DNA from: Mucilaginibacter paludis DSM 18603 | GTDB taxonomy: Bacteria; Bacteroidota; Bacteroidia; Sphingobacteriales; Sphingobacteriaceae | Direction: 5' to 3' | Length of the DNA: 64,000 bases | NCBI RefSeq assembly: GCF_000166195.2 | Contig: NZ_CM001403.1 | Span: 372,001-436,000, forward strand | Part shown: in pieces, positions 8,432 through 15,711 of the stretch | How positions within the stretch are numbered: position 1 is the first letter of the stretch | Layout: every line of letters starts with the position of its first letter | Translations under genes and position numbers: made by a program | Notes under the pieces: model-generated | Database searches by the model: none | What the model saw: the letters and a program-made list of their open reading frames with translations, nothing else | Told to the model about the DNA's origin: nothing

Positions 8432-9535
8432 TCAAGCTTCCAGCTCAATATACGCATTTCTGTTCCTTAACCAATGGTCGGCTAAAACCAGCGCGGCCAT
8501 TGCTTCTACAATGGGTACGGCACGAGGTACAACGCAGGGATCATGCCTGCCCTTGCCGCTAATCTCGGCCGCATTACCGCCAGCATCAACAGTTTGCTGA
8601 TTGTGCATAATAGTGGCTACCGGTTTAAAAGCGACCTTAAATTCGATAGGCATACCATTGCTGATACCACCCTGTATGCCGCCCGAAAAATTAGTGATGG
8701 TTTTGATATCTCCCAAATGGCTTTTCACAAAGATATCATTATGCTCGGAGCCGCGCATCTCGCTGCCGGCAAAACCTGAGCCGAACTCGAAACCGTGTAC
8801 GGCGTTAATGCTCAACATCGCTTTGCCTAATTCGGCGTGCAGTTTATCAAACACGGGTTCGCCAAGGCCAACCGGGCAGTTTTGGATATGGCAACTCACC
8901 TTACCCCCTACCGTATCGCCATCCTTGCGCACCGAATCTATAAATTCAATCATTTCTTCGGCAGTTGCCGGATCAGCGCAACGCACGATGTTGCTTTCCC
9001 TTACCGCCAAAAATTCTTCAGCAGTGGTGATCTCCACATTGGGTGCGTCTATTTTGCCTACACTGCTTACATGCGCCAGTATTTCAATGCGCTGGGTTTT
9101 CAGCAATAATTTGGCAATGGCACCAGCGGCTACCCGTGCGGCGGTTTCACGGGCTGATGAACGGCCGCCACCGCGATAATCGCGGATGCCGTATTTGGCC
9201 TGGTAAGTATAATCGGCATGCGACGGGCGAAAAACGTCGGTATTGTGGCTGTAATCCTTTGATCGCTGGTCCTCATTGGGTATCAGCATCGCAATCGGTG
9301 TCCCGGTAGTTTTGCCTTCAAATACCCCTGATAGTATCTTAACGGTATCACTCTCTTTGCGCTGGGTAGTTATTTTACTTTGGCCCGGTTTGCGTTTATC
9401 GAGCTCGCCCTGGATGTATTCCATATCAATGGGAAGCTGCGCCGGGCAACCATCTATGATTACGCCGATGGCTTCGCCATGTGATTCGCCAAAAGTAGTT
9501 ATCCTGAATAATTGTCCGAATGAATTGCCTGCCAT
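8432..9535 (-). CDS. aroC: Chorismate synthase
   Basis: It catalyses the last shikimate-pathway step, 5-enolpyruvylshikimate-3-phosphate to chorismate, with reduced FMN. The 367-residue product has the family signatures [16 protein letters not shown] near the N-terminus, RPSHADYTY with [12 protein letters not shown] in the middle, and [21 protein letters not shown] near the C-terminus. The ATG at 9535 is chosen because the protein then begins [20 protein letters not shown], the usual family start; the frame extends ~11 codons upstream only into a repeated intergenic word. The cluster partners are pheA, DAHP synthase/chorismate mutase and aroA on the same strand, separated from aroA by a block of repeats. 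Confidence 0.97.
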   Translation of the reverse strand: MAGNSFGQLFRITTFGESHGEAIGVIIDGCPAQLPIDMEYIQGELDKRKPGQSKITTQRKESDTVKILSGVFEGKTTGTPIAMLIPNEDQRSKDYSHNTDVFRPSHADYTYQAKYGIRDYRGGGRSSARETAARVAAGAIAKLLLKTQRIEILAHVSSVGKIDAPNVEITTAEEFLAVRESNIVRCADPATAEEMIEFIDSVRKDGDTVGGKVSCHIQNCPVGLGEPVFDKLHAELGKAMLSINAVHGFEFGSGFAGSEMRGSEHNDIFVKSHLGDIKTITNFSGGIQGGISNGMPIEFKVAFKPVATIMHNQQTVDAGGNAAEISGKGRHDPCVVPRAVPIVEAMAALVLADHWLRNRNAYIELEA

Positions 9536-9616
9536 GTTGTTATTGGTATTGAGTAATGAGTATTGCAAATAGCTGTACTCATTTGTATTTTTTATTTAGT
9601 ATTTACTCCTTCAACG

Positions 9617-9732
9617 CGTCATTGCGAGGTACGAAGCAATCGCTACTTAGACAGAGCGGCTTTGCATTTTCGCTTTGCATTTTCGCTTTGTACAGCTTAG
9701 AGATTGCTTCGTCGTTCCTCCTCGCAATGACG
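9617..9732. repeat. Palindromic intergenic repeat, copy A
   Basis: The ends are perfect inverted copies: CGTCATTGCGAGG at the left and CCTCGCAATGACG at the right, extended by GTACGAAGCAATC / GATTGCTTCGTCG. The centre (CTTAGACAGAGCGG...TTTCGCTTTGTACAGC) carries an internal duplication of CGCTTTGCATTTT in this copy only. No coding content. Confidence 0.9.
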
Positions 9733-9750
9733 ATGGTTTTTCTCTCCACT

Positions 9751-9853
9751 CGTCATTGCGAGGTACGAAGCAATCTCTACTTAGGCAGAGCGGTTGTGCA
9801 TTTTAACTCTGTATAGCTTAGAGATTGCTTCGTCTTTCCTCCTCGCAATGACG
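9751..9853. repeat. Palindromic intergenic repeat, copy B
   Basis: Same ends and centre as copy A (arms CGTCATTGCGAGG / CCTCGCAATGACG), separated from A by an 18-base spacer that also precedes copy D. Confidence 0.9.
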
Positions 9854-9886
9854 TCTTATTAAATTACTGACAGCCAGCATAAAAGT

Positions 9887-9965
9887 GTCATTGCGAGGTA
9901 CGAAGCAATCGCAAACTATACAGAGCGAAATGCCTCCGTGCGATTACTTCGCTCCTTGTAATGAC
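9887..9965. repeat. Palindromic intergenic repeat, copy C (diverged, short)
   Basis: The left arm GTCATTGCGAGGTACGAAGC is intact. The centre is shortened and the right arm has decayed to TTGTAATGAC. The ~33-base spacer before it recurs before copy E. Confidence 0.8.
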
Positions 9966-9998
9966 ATCTATTTAAGTTATTGAATATCAGTACATTTA

Positions 9999-10310
9999 AT
10001 TCTGTTCCGATAATCAGTATCCTTAATTTATAGCATTGGCACGCTCAATCGCCGCGTGAAGGGCTGTTACTTTTGTCTTGACACAAAAGTAACCAAAAAG
10101 TCAAGACTGCCCGATCCTTCCACCCGCAGGCCAACTCCTGGCCCGGCGTGCAGTCTGGCCTTTGCGCACTTTTCTTTTTGCGCTTGGTAATCTATAAGGT
10201 TCAAACGCCATCCCTATTTTTTTCAGGTTGGGCCGGATCATTACTCGCGATGACAGCTTTCACGCACAAAAATGGGGTGTCATACTGAGCCTGTCGAAGT
10301 ACGGTGCGGT
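9999..10310 (-). repeat. Long structured intergenic repeat, copy 1 (short form)
   Basis: Read on the minus strand this copy begins near 10310 with a TTCGACAGGCTCAGTATGAC word. It continues through CCTGAAAAAAATAGGGATGG and a core stem (GACTGC ... GCAGTC) with an inner GCCAG/TTGGC stem, and ends in CGATTGAGCG and a final GATAATCAGTATCCTTAA-type edge (plus-strand reading). It lacks the inner insertion present in the copies at 26.5 and 57.2 kb; TCAAGACTGCC is joined directly to the TTTTGTGTCAAGACAAAAGT hairpin. Confidence 0.75.
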
Positions 10311-10401
10311 GGCCTCTACAATCGGTACTCAGTTGTAGTTTCACCCTTTCACAGACTACCTGTATTAAATCCTCGCAATGACGACGGTTTTTCTCTCCAA
10401 G

Positions 10402-10504
10402 CGTCATTGCGAGGTACGAAGCAATCTCTACTTAGGCAAAGCGGCTCTGCATTTTCGCTCTGTACAGCTTAGAGATTGCTTCGTCGTACCTCCTCGCAAT
10501 GACG
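10402..10504. repeat. Palindromic intergenic repeat, copy D
   Basis: Near-identical to copy B, with the same left spacer (GGTTTTTCTCTCCA). The half-repeat TCCTCGCAATGACG at 10371-10384 just before it is the decayed end of a further copy, so the A-B-C block has been duplicated. Confidence 0.9.
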
Positions 10505-10536
10505 TCTTATTAAATTATTGACAGCCAGCATAAAGT

Positions 10537-10638
10537 GTCATTGCGAGGTATGAAGTAATCTCTACTTAGGAAAAGCAGTTTTGCATTTTCGCTCTGTACA
10601 GCTTAGAGATTGCTTCGTCGTAGCTCCTCGCAATGACG
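10537..10638. repeat. Palindromic intergenic repeat, copy E
   Basis: Preceded by the same GTCTTATTAAATTA..GACAGCCAGC spacer as copy C. Unlike C, it keeps the full centre and the right arm CTCCTCGCAATGACG. Confidence 0.9.
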
Positions 10639-10688
10639 CTGAAAAAAGAATGTAACGCTTATCAATCAATCGCACTACGCAATACTCA

Positions 10689-12026
10689 TTACGCAATACT
10701 ATAACCATCAACCTTAAACCCTGCCTTTTCCAGATCACTCCAAAATGCCGGGTATGATTTTTCTACTACCTGGGGCTCCTCTACCTCCACCTGCGGCACC
10801 ACCAGGGCTAAAGGCGCAAAGGCCATGGCCATCCGGTGATCTTCGTAGGTACGGATGGTTACCTTTTCGGGGATTTGCTTTTCGCTACAGTCAAGCTTAT
10901 AAACCTGGCCTTTTTCGGTTAGCTTCACCCCTATTTTGGCCAGCTCATTTTGCAACGCAGCAACGCGATCTGTTTCTTTGATCTTTAGGGTTTCTAATCC
11001 GGTAAAGGTAGCATCATGGCCTAAGGCTGCGCAAACCACAATTACGGTCTGGGCTAAGTCGGGACATTCCTTAAAGTCGAAGATCTTTCGTAAAATAGGT
11101 TTTGCTTCCTTTTGCAGGTGAACGCCGCCATCTTTAAATTGCGATGTGATGCCAAAGTTGGCCATAATCTCAGTGATCACGCTATCGCCTTGTAAACTGT
11201 AAGGCGTTAATGCTGGTAAAAACAGTTCGGCCTCATCACACAATGCCGCTATGGCGTACCAGTAGGATGCCGCGCTCCAATCGGGCTCAACCAATATGGA
11301 AGTTTCTTTAAACGGCTGATTAGCGATATGAATGTTGTTATCGTCCCATGTATGCTGTATACCTACTTGCTGTAACATGGCCAAAGTCATCTCCACATAA
11401 GGCTTTGATGTTAATTCGCCTTCGATCTCCAAAGTTAATCCCAAAGGTAAGCTTGGCGCGATGAGCAACAGAGCCGTAATATACTGGCTGCTGATATTAC
11501 CTTTGATGCTGATGCGATCCGTTTTTTGTTGAAAACCGCTGTGGATTTGAAGCGGAGGAAAACCTTCGTTAACCTGGTAGTCAATTTTGGCACCCAACTT
11601 ACGCATGGCATCAACCAAAATACCTATCGGCCTTTGCTGCATGCGTTTAGTACCGGTAATGATGATGTTTTTATCCAGCAAAGGTAAATAGGCGGTTAAA
11701 AAACGCATAGCAGTGCCAGCGGGGCCGATATCGACATAGTCCATGGTCGATGGTCCATGGTCCATGGTTGGAGGCTGACGGTCTATGGTTGATGGTTCAC
11801 GATCCGCCACAGCCTGGCTATGGACTATGGACCATGGACTATGGACTTTTAAAACCGCAGCCAAAGTTACCGCATCGGCCGCGTCGGATATATTGAGCAC
11901 CTTAACCTTGCCTTTGCTCAGGGCCTCAATAATGAGAGCCCTGTTGCATTCGCTTTTTGAGCCGGTAAGTTGTATGGTACCGCTCAAGGTTTTTGTTGCC
12001 TTTGATATAATGATATTTGCTTGCAT
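10689..12026 (-). CDS. aroA: EPSP synthase (3-phosphoshikimate 1-carboxyvinyltransferase) with repeat-encoded insertion
   Basis: It transfers the enolpyruvyl group of PEP to shikimate-3-phosphate, the penultimate step to chorismate. Family marks are GSKSECNRALII near the N-terminus (phosphate binding), DIGPAGTAMRFLTAY, SSQYITALLL, LKIKETDRVAAL and YEDHRMAMAFAPLAL. The product is 445 residues, about 37 longer than expected. The excess is one block (positions 11736-11846) encoding low-complexity Ser/Pro/Asp/Met-rich residues between the VTLAAVLK helix and VDIGPAGTA. It is made of iterated CCATGG/GGAC words typical of intergenic DNA. The frame stays open. The stop codon lies in an AGTATTGCGTAATGAG-type repeat. 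It starts 9 bases after the DAHP synthase stop and is probably cotranscribed. Confidence 0.96.
   Translation of the reverse strand: MQANIIISKATKTLSGTIQLTGSKSECNRALIIEALSKGKVKVLNISDAADAVTLAAVLKVHSPWSIVHSQAVADREPSTIDRQPPTMDHGPSTMDYVDIGPAGTAMRFLTAYLPLLDKNIIITGTKRMQQRPIGILVDAMRKLGAKIDYQVNEGFPPLQIHSGFQQKTDRISIKGNISSQYITALLLIAPSLPLGLTLEIEGELTSKPYVEMTLAMLQQVGIQHTWDDNNIHIANQPFKETSILVEPDWSAASYWYAIAALCDEAELFLPALTPYSLQGDSVITEIMANFGITSQFKDGGVHLQKEAKPILRKIFDFKECPDLAQTVIVVCAALGHDATFTGLETLKIKETDRVAALQNELAKIGVKLTEKGQVYKLDCSEKQIPEKVTIRTYEDHRMAMAFAPLALVVPQVEVEEPQVVEKSYPAFWSDLEKAGFKVDGYSIA
11736..11846 (-). repeat. Palindromic iterated-word tract inside aroA
   Basis: About 111 bases (37 codons) of repeating CCATGGTC/CTATGGAC words form an imperfect inverted repeat: the left side reads CCATGGTCGATGGTCCATGG and the right side CTATGGACTATGGACCATGG. 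It inserts in frame between conserved parts of AroA and encodes residues such as STIDRQPPTMDHGPSTMD. Confidence 0.85.
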
Positions 12027-12035
12027 CGCTGCTGC

Positions 12036-13166
12036 TTAGGCGTGGGTTAAGTGTTCCTGCTCAGATCCGGAGATACCATCCTTATTCATGATCTCGGTTT
12101 GTTTACGGATAGATTCGCTGTGCAGCAATTCTAATAATTTTTCGGTAAACTCTTTGCTCAACTTTAAAGCAGCTCCGTAAGCGGTACGCTTTTGCAATAT
12201 CTCGTCCCAACGGTTAACCTGTAAAATGGTGATACCGTTATCTTTTTTGTAGTTGCCAATTTTTTCAACTATCTGCATTCTTTCAGCTATTTTCTGGATC
12301 ACCAAGTCATCAATTTTATCGATGTCGTTACGCAGAATAGCTAATTTATCTTTAACCTCGGCTGTACCGGCTCCTGGCTTCCTGATTTCCAAACGGCTCA
12401 TGATCTCGTCTAATGCCGAAGGTGTTAACTGTTGCTTGGCATCAGTCCAGGCTACAGACGGATCGATATGCGATTCGATGATCAAACCCTGCATATCCAG
12501 ATCGAGCGCTTTTTGGGCGATGTAAGGGATTAGCTCGCGGTTACCGCAAATATGGCTCGGATCGCAAATGATAGGCAGATCGGGTGCATGTGTCTTCAGG
12601 CTGATGGCCAGATCCCACATTGGCTCGTTGCGGAAAGCTGTTTTCTCGTGTGATGAAAAGCCCCGGTGTATAGCAGCCAGTTTGGTAATGCCGGCATTGT
12701 TAACACGCTCCAAAGCGCCTATCCATAACGACAGATCAGGATTTACCGGGTTTTTTACAATTACAGGTACATCAACACCTCTTAAAGCATCGGCAATTTC
12801 CTGCACGGTAAAAGGGTTAGCTGTTGAGCGGGCACCTATCCATAAAACATCAACTCCGCCTTTCAAGGCTTCTTCTACGTGTTTGGCTGTGGCTACTTCA
12901 ACCGCGGTTGGCAGGCCAGTTTCGGCTTTAGCGCGTTTCAACCATTCCAGGCCAATGCTGCCAATACCTTCAAACTCTCCCGGACGGGTACGCGGTTTCC
13001 AGATGCCCGCACGCAAAACCGATACGCGGCCTGTTTTTGCCAATAAATGCGCCGTAGCAACTAACTGCTCTTCGGTTTCGGCACTGCAAGGGCCAGCAAT
13101 TAAAAAGGGTTCTTTGGTTACCTTAGCCCAGGTATTGAGCGGTTGTATGTTAAAATTTAGTTTCAT
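12036..13166 (-). CDS. Bifunctional DAHP synthase / chorismate mutase (type II)
   Basis: Residues ~1-265 form a KDO8P-synthase-like DAHP synthase (PEP + erythrose-4-phosphate to DAHP, the first shikimate step). Visible motifs are FLIAGPCSAE, LRAGIWKPRTRPG (phosphate and PEP binding), LWIGARSTANPFTVQEIA, KNPVNPDLSLWIGA, HRGF and CDPSHICGNR (metal). Residues ~275-365 form an AroQ-type chorismate mutase (LRNDIDKIDDLVIQKIAERMQIVEKIGNYKK). The fusion therefore feeds both entry to the pathway and the branch to prephenate. It lies between pheA and aroA on the same strand, within what looks like one operon under the Phe attenuator upstream of pheA. Confidence 0.95.
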   Translation of the reverse strand: MKLNFNIQPLNTWAKVTKEPFLIAGPCSAETEEQLVATAHLLAKTGRVSVLRAGIWKPRTRPGEFEGIGSIGLEWLKRAKAETGLPTAVEVATAKHVEEALKGGVDVLWIGARSTANPFTVQEIADALRGVDVPVIVKNPVNPDLSLWIGALERVNNAGITKLAAIHRGFSSHEKTAFRNEPMWDLAISLKTHAPDLPIICDPSHICGNRELIPYIAQKALDLDMQGLIIESHIDPSVAWTDAKQQLTPSALDEIMSRLEIRKPGAGTAEVKDKLAILRNDIDKIDDLVIQKIAERMQIVEKIGNYKKDNGITILQVNRWDEILQKRTAYGAALKLSKEFTEKLLELLHSESIRKQTEIMNKDGISGSEQEHLTHA

Positions 13167-13246
13167 CTTTTTGAGATATGAGTATTGAGATTTGAGTATT
13201 GAGATTAATTAGTTTATATTTTATGATGCGATAACCGGGATCCATA

Positions 13247-13276
13247 TTTCCTCCCCCATCAGGGGGTCGGGGGGCC
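13247..13276. repeat. GC-rich palindrome at the 3' end of pheA
   Basis: CCTCCCCCATCAGGGGGTCG followed by a G-run is a C5/G5 inverted repeat. It supplies the last residues and the stop codon of pheA. It resembles a mini-repeat often seen between genes in this family and may also act as a terminator or processing stem. Confidence 0.55.
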
Positions 13277-14104
13277 GTCATTCTTTAAATATTCGCCCAG
13301 TATGTTAAAGTTTTGCGTGTATTTTAAGATCTGGCGGATGGCCGTATCGTACTGCTCTTGTTTTTCCCATTCAACGTCTACATAAAAATTGTATTCGTTA
13401 CGTTTGCCTAATACCGGCATCGATTGTATTTTGCTCATGTTTAGCTCTTGCCCGGCAAAAATATTAAGCACTTTAGCCAGCGCTCCTACATGGTTACCCA
13501 CCTGGAAACATAATGATGCTTTATTGGCCTGTATTTTCTCGGCATCGTTATGGTCTGTCAGAATTAAAAAGCGGGTATAGTTGGTTCTGTTTGATTCTAT
13601 CCTGCGTTCCAAAACATCAAGGCCGTACAATTTGGCAGCAAGGGTATTGGCGATGGCAACAGTATCCGTCAGTTTTTCATCACGTACCCTTTTGGCGCAG
13701 GCGGCGGTATCAGTCCCTTCCACCAACTGGATATGCGGATATGCTTCAAAAAAATCAAGGCATTGGCGCAAAGCCATCGGGTGAGATGTTACCACCTTTA
13801 CATCCTCAAATTTAACGCCCGGATAAGCTAACAGATGCAGTTGGATAGGTAAATAAACTTCGCCCACCACCGGGAAATTATAATTCATCAGTAACGTATA
13901 GTTTGGCAATATACTGCCTGCTATACTGTTTTCAATGGCCATAATTACATAGTCGGCTTCCTTAGCCTGTAGCTTCTCAAACGTTTGTTTAAACGAGCTG
14001 CATTCTACCGGCTCAATGTCATCACCAAAAAATTTAAAAGCCGCTTCTTCGTGAAACGATGCCCTGATTCCTTGTATAGCTACTCTTGGTTTCCTGTTTT
14101 CCAT
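13259..14104 (-). CDS. pheA: Prephenate dehydratase
   Basis: It converts prephenate to phenylpyruvate, the committed step to phenylalanine. The N-terminal PDT domain shows IQGIRASFHEEAAFKFF, ENSIAGSILPNY, SHPMALRQCLDF and the catalytic NRTNYTRFLIL (TRF motif). An ACT regulatory domain follows (LCFQVGNHVGALAKVL ... MSKIQSMPVLG), which in the family binds Phe for feedback inhibition. The ATG at 14104 (MENRKPRVAIQG) is chosen over TTG codons further out. The last codons (DGPPTP, then TGA) come from a GC-rich palindrome. The gene directly follows an attenuator with an aromatic-rich leader peptide. The genes after it are DAHP synthase/chorismate mutase and aroA. Confidence 0.96.
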   Translation of the reverse strand: MENRKPRVAIQGIRASFHEEAAFKFFGDDIEPVECSSFKQTFEKLQAKEADYVIMAIENSIAGSILPNYTLLMNYNFPVVGEVYLPIQLHLLAYPGVKFEDVKVVTSHPMALRQCLDFFEAYPHIQLVEGTDTAACAKRVRDEKLTDTVAIANTLAAKLYGLDVLERRIESNRTNYTRFLILTDHNDAEKIQANKASLCFQVGNHVGALAKVLNIFAGQELNMSKIQSMPVLGKRNEYNFYVDVEWEKQEQYDTAIRQILKYTQNFNILGEYLKNDGPPTP

Positions 14105-14117
14105 ATTTGTATTCAAC

Positions 14118-14150
14118 AAAAAAGTCCCGGCTGTTGGGCCGGGACTTTTT
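14118..14150 (-). terminator. Attenuator terminator hairpin before pheA
   Basis: On the minus strand the arms AAAAAGTCCCGGC and GCCGGGACTTTTT enclose the loop CCAACA. The second arm runs into a T-run (TTTTTTG). It sits between the leader ORF and the pheA ATG, only 14 bases before the latter. Its first arm can pair instead with GCCGGGACT at the end of the leader ORF. Confidence 0.88.
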
Positions 14151-14177
14151 GCTTTTTATTATATCTGTTACGACATA

Positions 14178-14243
14178 TCAGTCCCGGCTTGTACTCATAA
14201 AGTAAAAGTAATAACCGAACCAGAATGCGTTTGTAAACTTCAT
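14178..14243 (-). CDS. Phe/Tyr/Trp-rich leader peptide of the pheA attenuator
   Basis: A 21-codon ORF (ATG at 14243, TGA at 14180-14178). It starts MKFTNA, then has the run FWFGYYFYF, then MSTSRD. Nine of 21 residues are aromatic (5 Phe, 3 Tyr, 1 Trp). Its last codons contain GCCGGGACT (AGC-CGG-GAC-TGA). This is exactly complementary to the first arm of the downstream terminator, over 9 bases. A ribosome stalled on the aromatic codons would leave this segment free to form the antiterminator; a ribosome reaching the stop codon would cover it and permit the terminator. This is the classic layout of pheA-type attenuation. No strong Shine-Dalgarno is visible, as is usual in the phylum. Confidence 0.85.
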   Translation of the reverse strand: MKFTNAFWFGYYFYFMSTSRD

Positions 14244-14262
14244 ATTGTTTTTAATTGCGCTG

Positions 14263-14292
14263 TAAATTTACGTTTAATAATTAATTTGTCAA
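14263..14292 (-). promoter_or_regulatory. Predicted promoter of the pheA attenuator/operon
   Basis: On the minus strand, TTG (14292-14290) is followed 19 bases later by TAAATTTA (14270-14263). This matches the Bacteroidota consensus of TTG at -33 and TAnnTTTG at -7 except for the last base. Start of transcription would fall ~14256, just before the leader ATG at 14243. Confidence 0.6.
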
Positions 14293-14410
14293 TAGCTAAT
14301 TTTTATTTTTTTTATTATTCCGAATTATGTTTGGATAAGCGCAATAAAACATTTAAAAAACAAATTATCTATTGATTGTATTCAATTTCCCATACATAAA
14401 ACTTCCACAT

Positions 14411-15565
14411 TTACTTCGAACCAAATATTTGCGATAACTTTTTTGTAAGCTCTTCGCCAAATAAGTTCTTTGCTATAATCTTTCCGGACGGGGCAATCAA
14501 AAAATTCTGCGGAATAGCCTGCACCGAATACAGTTTTGCGGCGGCATTATTCCATGATTTTAAATCCGATACCTGTGTCCAGTAGAGCTCATCAGTACCG
14601 ATAGCTTTAATCCAGGCATCTCTCTTTTCATCAAGCGATACACCGAGAATGGCAAAGTTAAAATCTTTAAACTGCTTATATGCCTTCAACACGTTTGGAT
14701 TTTCCCGTCGGCAAGGGCCGCACCATGATGCCCAAAAATCAATCAATACATACTTTCCTTTAAACAAAGAGAGTGATACAGGCCTATCGTTCTGATCGTT
14801 CATCGTAAACGCCGGGGCAAGGGAGCCCAACCGGGTTAACTTTAGTCCGGCTAACATATCAACGTACCCTTGTCCAAATTTTGTATCCTTTAATTCGGGT
14901 AAAAGGGCTTCAAATAACGGACCCAATTGCTCATATTCCGGATAAGGCTCTTCGTTGTGCTTTAAGATATACAAACTTACCGGCGACCATGGGTGCGTTT
15001 TCACAAATTGCAAGGCATCAGCCTTCTGTTCATTTTTAAAAGCAGCTGTTGCCTTGCCCATATCATACAAAAACGTTTTCTCACGCACCTCTTCGGGTAT
15101 TTGCATCTCGCCCTTTATCCATTTTTTGTATTTGATATGATATGCTGTGAGTATTGAATCGTACTCCAGATGATCGTGCATCGCCCTGCCGCCGGTAACG
15201 ATGGCATAACGTGCCGAATCTGCTATCTTTACTTCAATTTTACCCGGCTCCAGGTATACCGTGCCCCAATCCCGAAAGGTATTTACATTGATGATATCGA
15301 AATTCATTCCTTTACCGGTATGGTCAAGAAAAATACTGGAGTGCGAATCGTTATAGTTCTGGTCTGGTTCATTACTAATGGTTACGTTTCCACTAAAAGT
15401 AAAATTGCCTTTTGTGATGATGGCTGAGTCGCGAATATGATTGCCGATGAGGTATACCTTTTGACCCTCTTTGTAATTTTCAACAATACCCTTTATAACA
15501 AATGGCCCCGATTGCGCCATTAGGATGAATGGGGACAATAATAACAAGATAGCAGCAACTTTCAT
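14411..15565 (-). CDS. TlpA-family thiol-disulfide protein with DUF4369 domain
   Basis: An exported 384-residue protein: signal peptide (MKVAAILLLLSPFILMAQ), N-terminal DUF4369-like beta domain (FVIKGIVENYKEGQKVYLIG), helical middle, and a C-terminal thioredoxin fold with the redox site FWASWCGPCRRENP and cis-Pro region AIPQNFLIAPSG. Such proteins act in the periplasm or attached to the membrane, usually as reductants of specific clients. The ATG at 15565 was chosen because it starts the signal peptide; the longer frame begins with a TTG. It is closely similar in layout to the protein at 44587. No gene partner is adjacent. Confidence 0.88.
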   Translation of the reverse strand: MKVAAILLLLSPFILMAQSGPFVIKGIVENYKEGQKVYLIGNHIRDSAIITKGNFTFSGNVTISNEPDQNYNDSHSSIFLDHTGKGMNFDIINVNTFRDWGTVYLEPGKIEVKIADSARYAIVTGGRAMHDHLEYDSILTAYHIKYKKWIKGEMQIPEEVREKTFLYDMGKATAAFKNEQKADALQFVKTHPWSPVSLYILKHNEEPYPEYEQLGPLFEALLPELKDTKFGQGYVDMLAGLKLTRLGSLAPAFTMNDQNDRPVSLSLFKGKYVLIDFWASWCGPCRRENPNVLKAYKQFKDFNFAILGVSLDEKRDAWIKAIGTDELYWTQVSDLKSWNNAAAKLYSVQAIPQNFLIAPSGKIIAKNLFGEELTKKLSQIFGSK

Positions 15566-15711
15566 AATAGCGATAATGTACAAATAAATATATGTATTAC
15601 ATTATAGTACTGAAGCATTCCGTCAAAATTACAATATGGCATTTCTATGAATTTACTTTTAAACCATTTTAGTCAATTTGCTACAGAAACAGTTATAGCG
15701 ATCTTGCGCAC

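Noticed and set aside
8601..9179. 192-codon plus-strand frame inside aroC
   Set aside because: Exact antisense overlap with chorismate synthase; residues reflect reverse codons of conserved motifs.
9617..10638. CRISPR-like array
   Set aside because: Units are palindromic, ~80-116 bases, with similar spacers rather than unique ones, and no cas gene is present.
12253..13188. Plus-strand frames opposite DAHP synthase/chorismate mutase
   Set aside because: Antisense of a strongly conserved enzyme.
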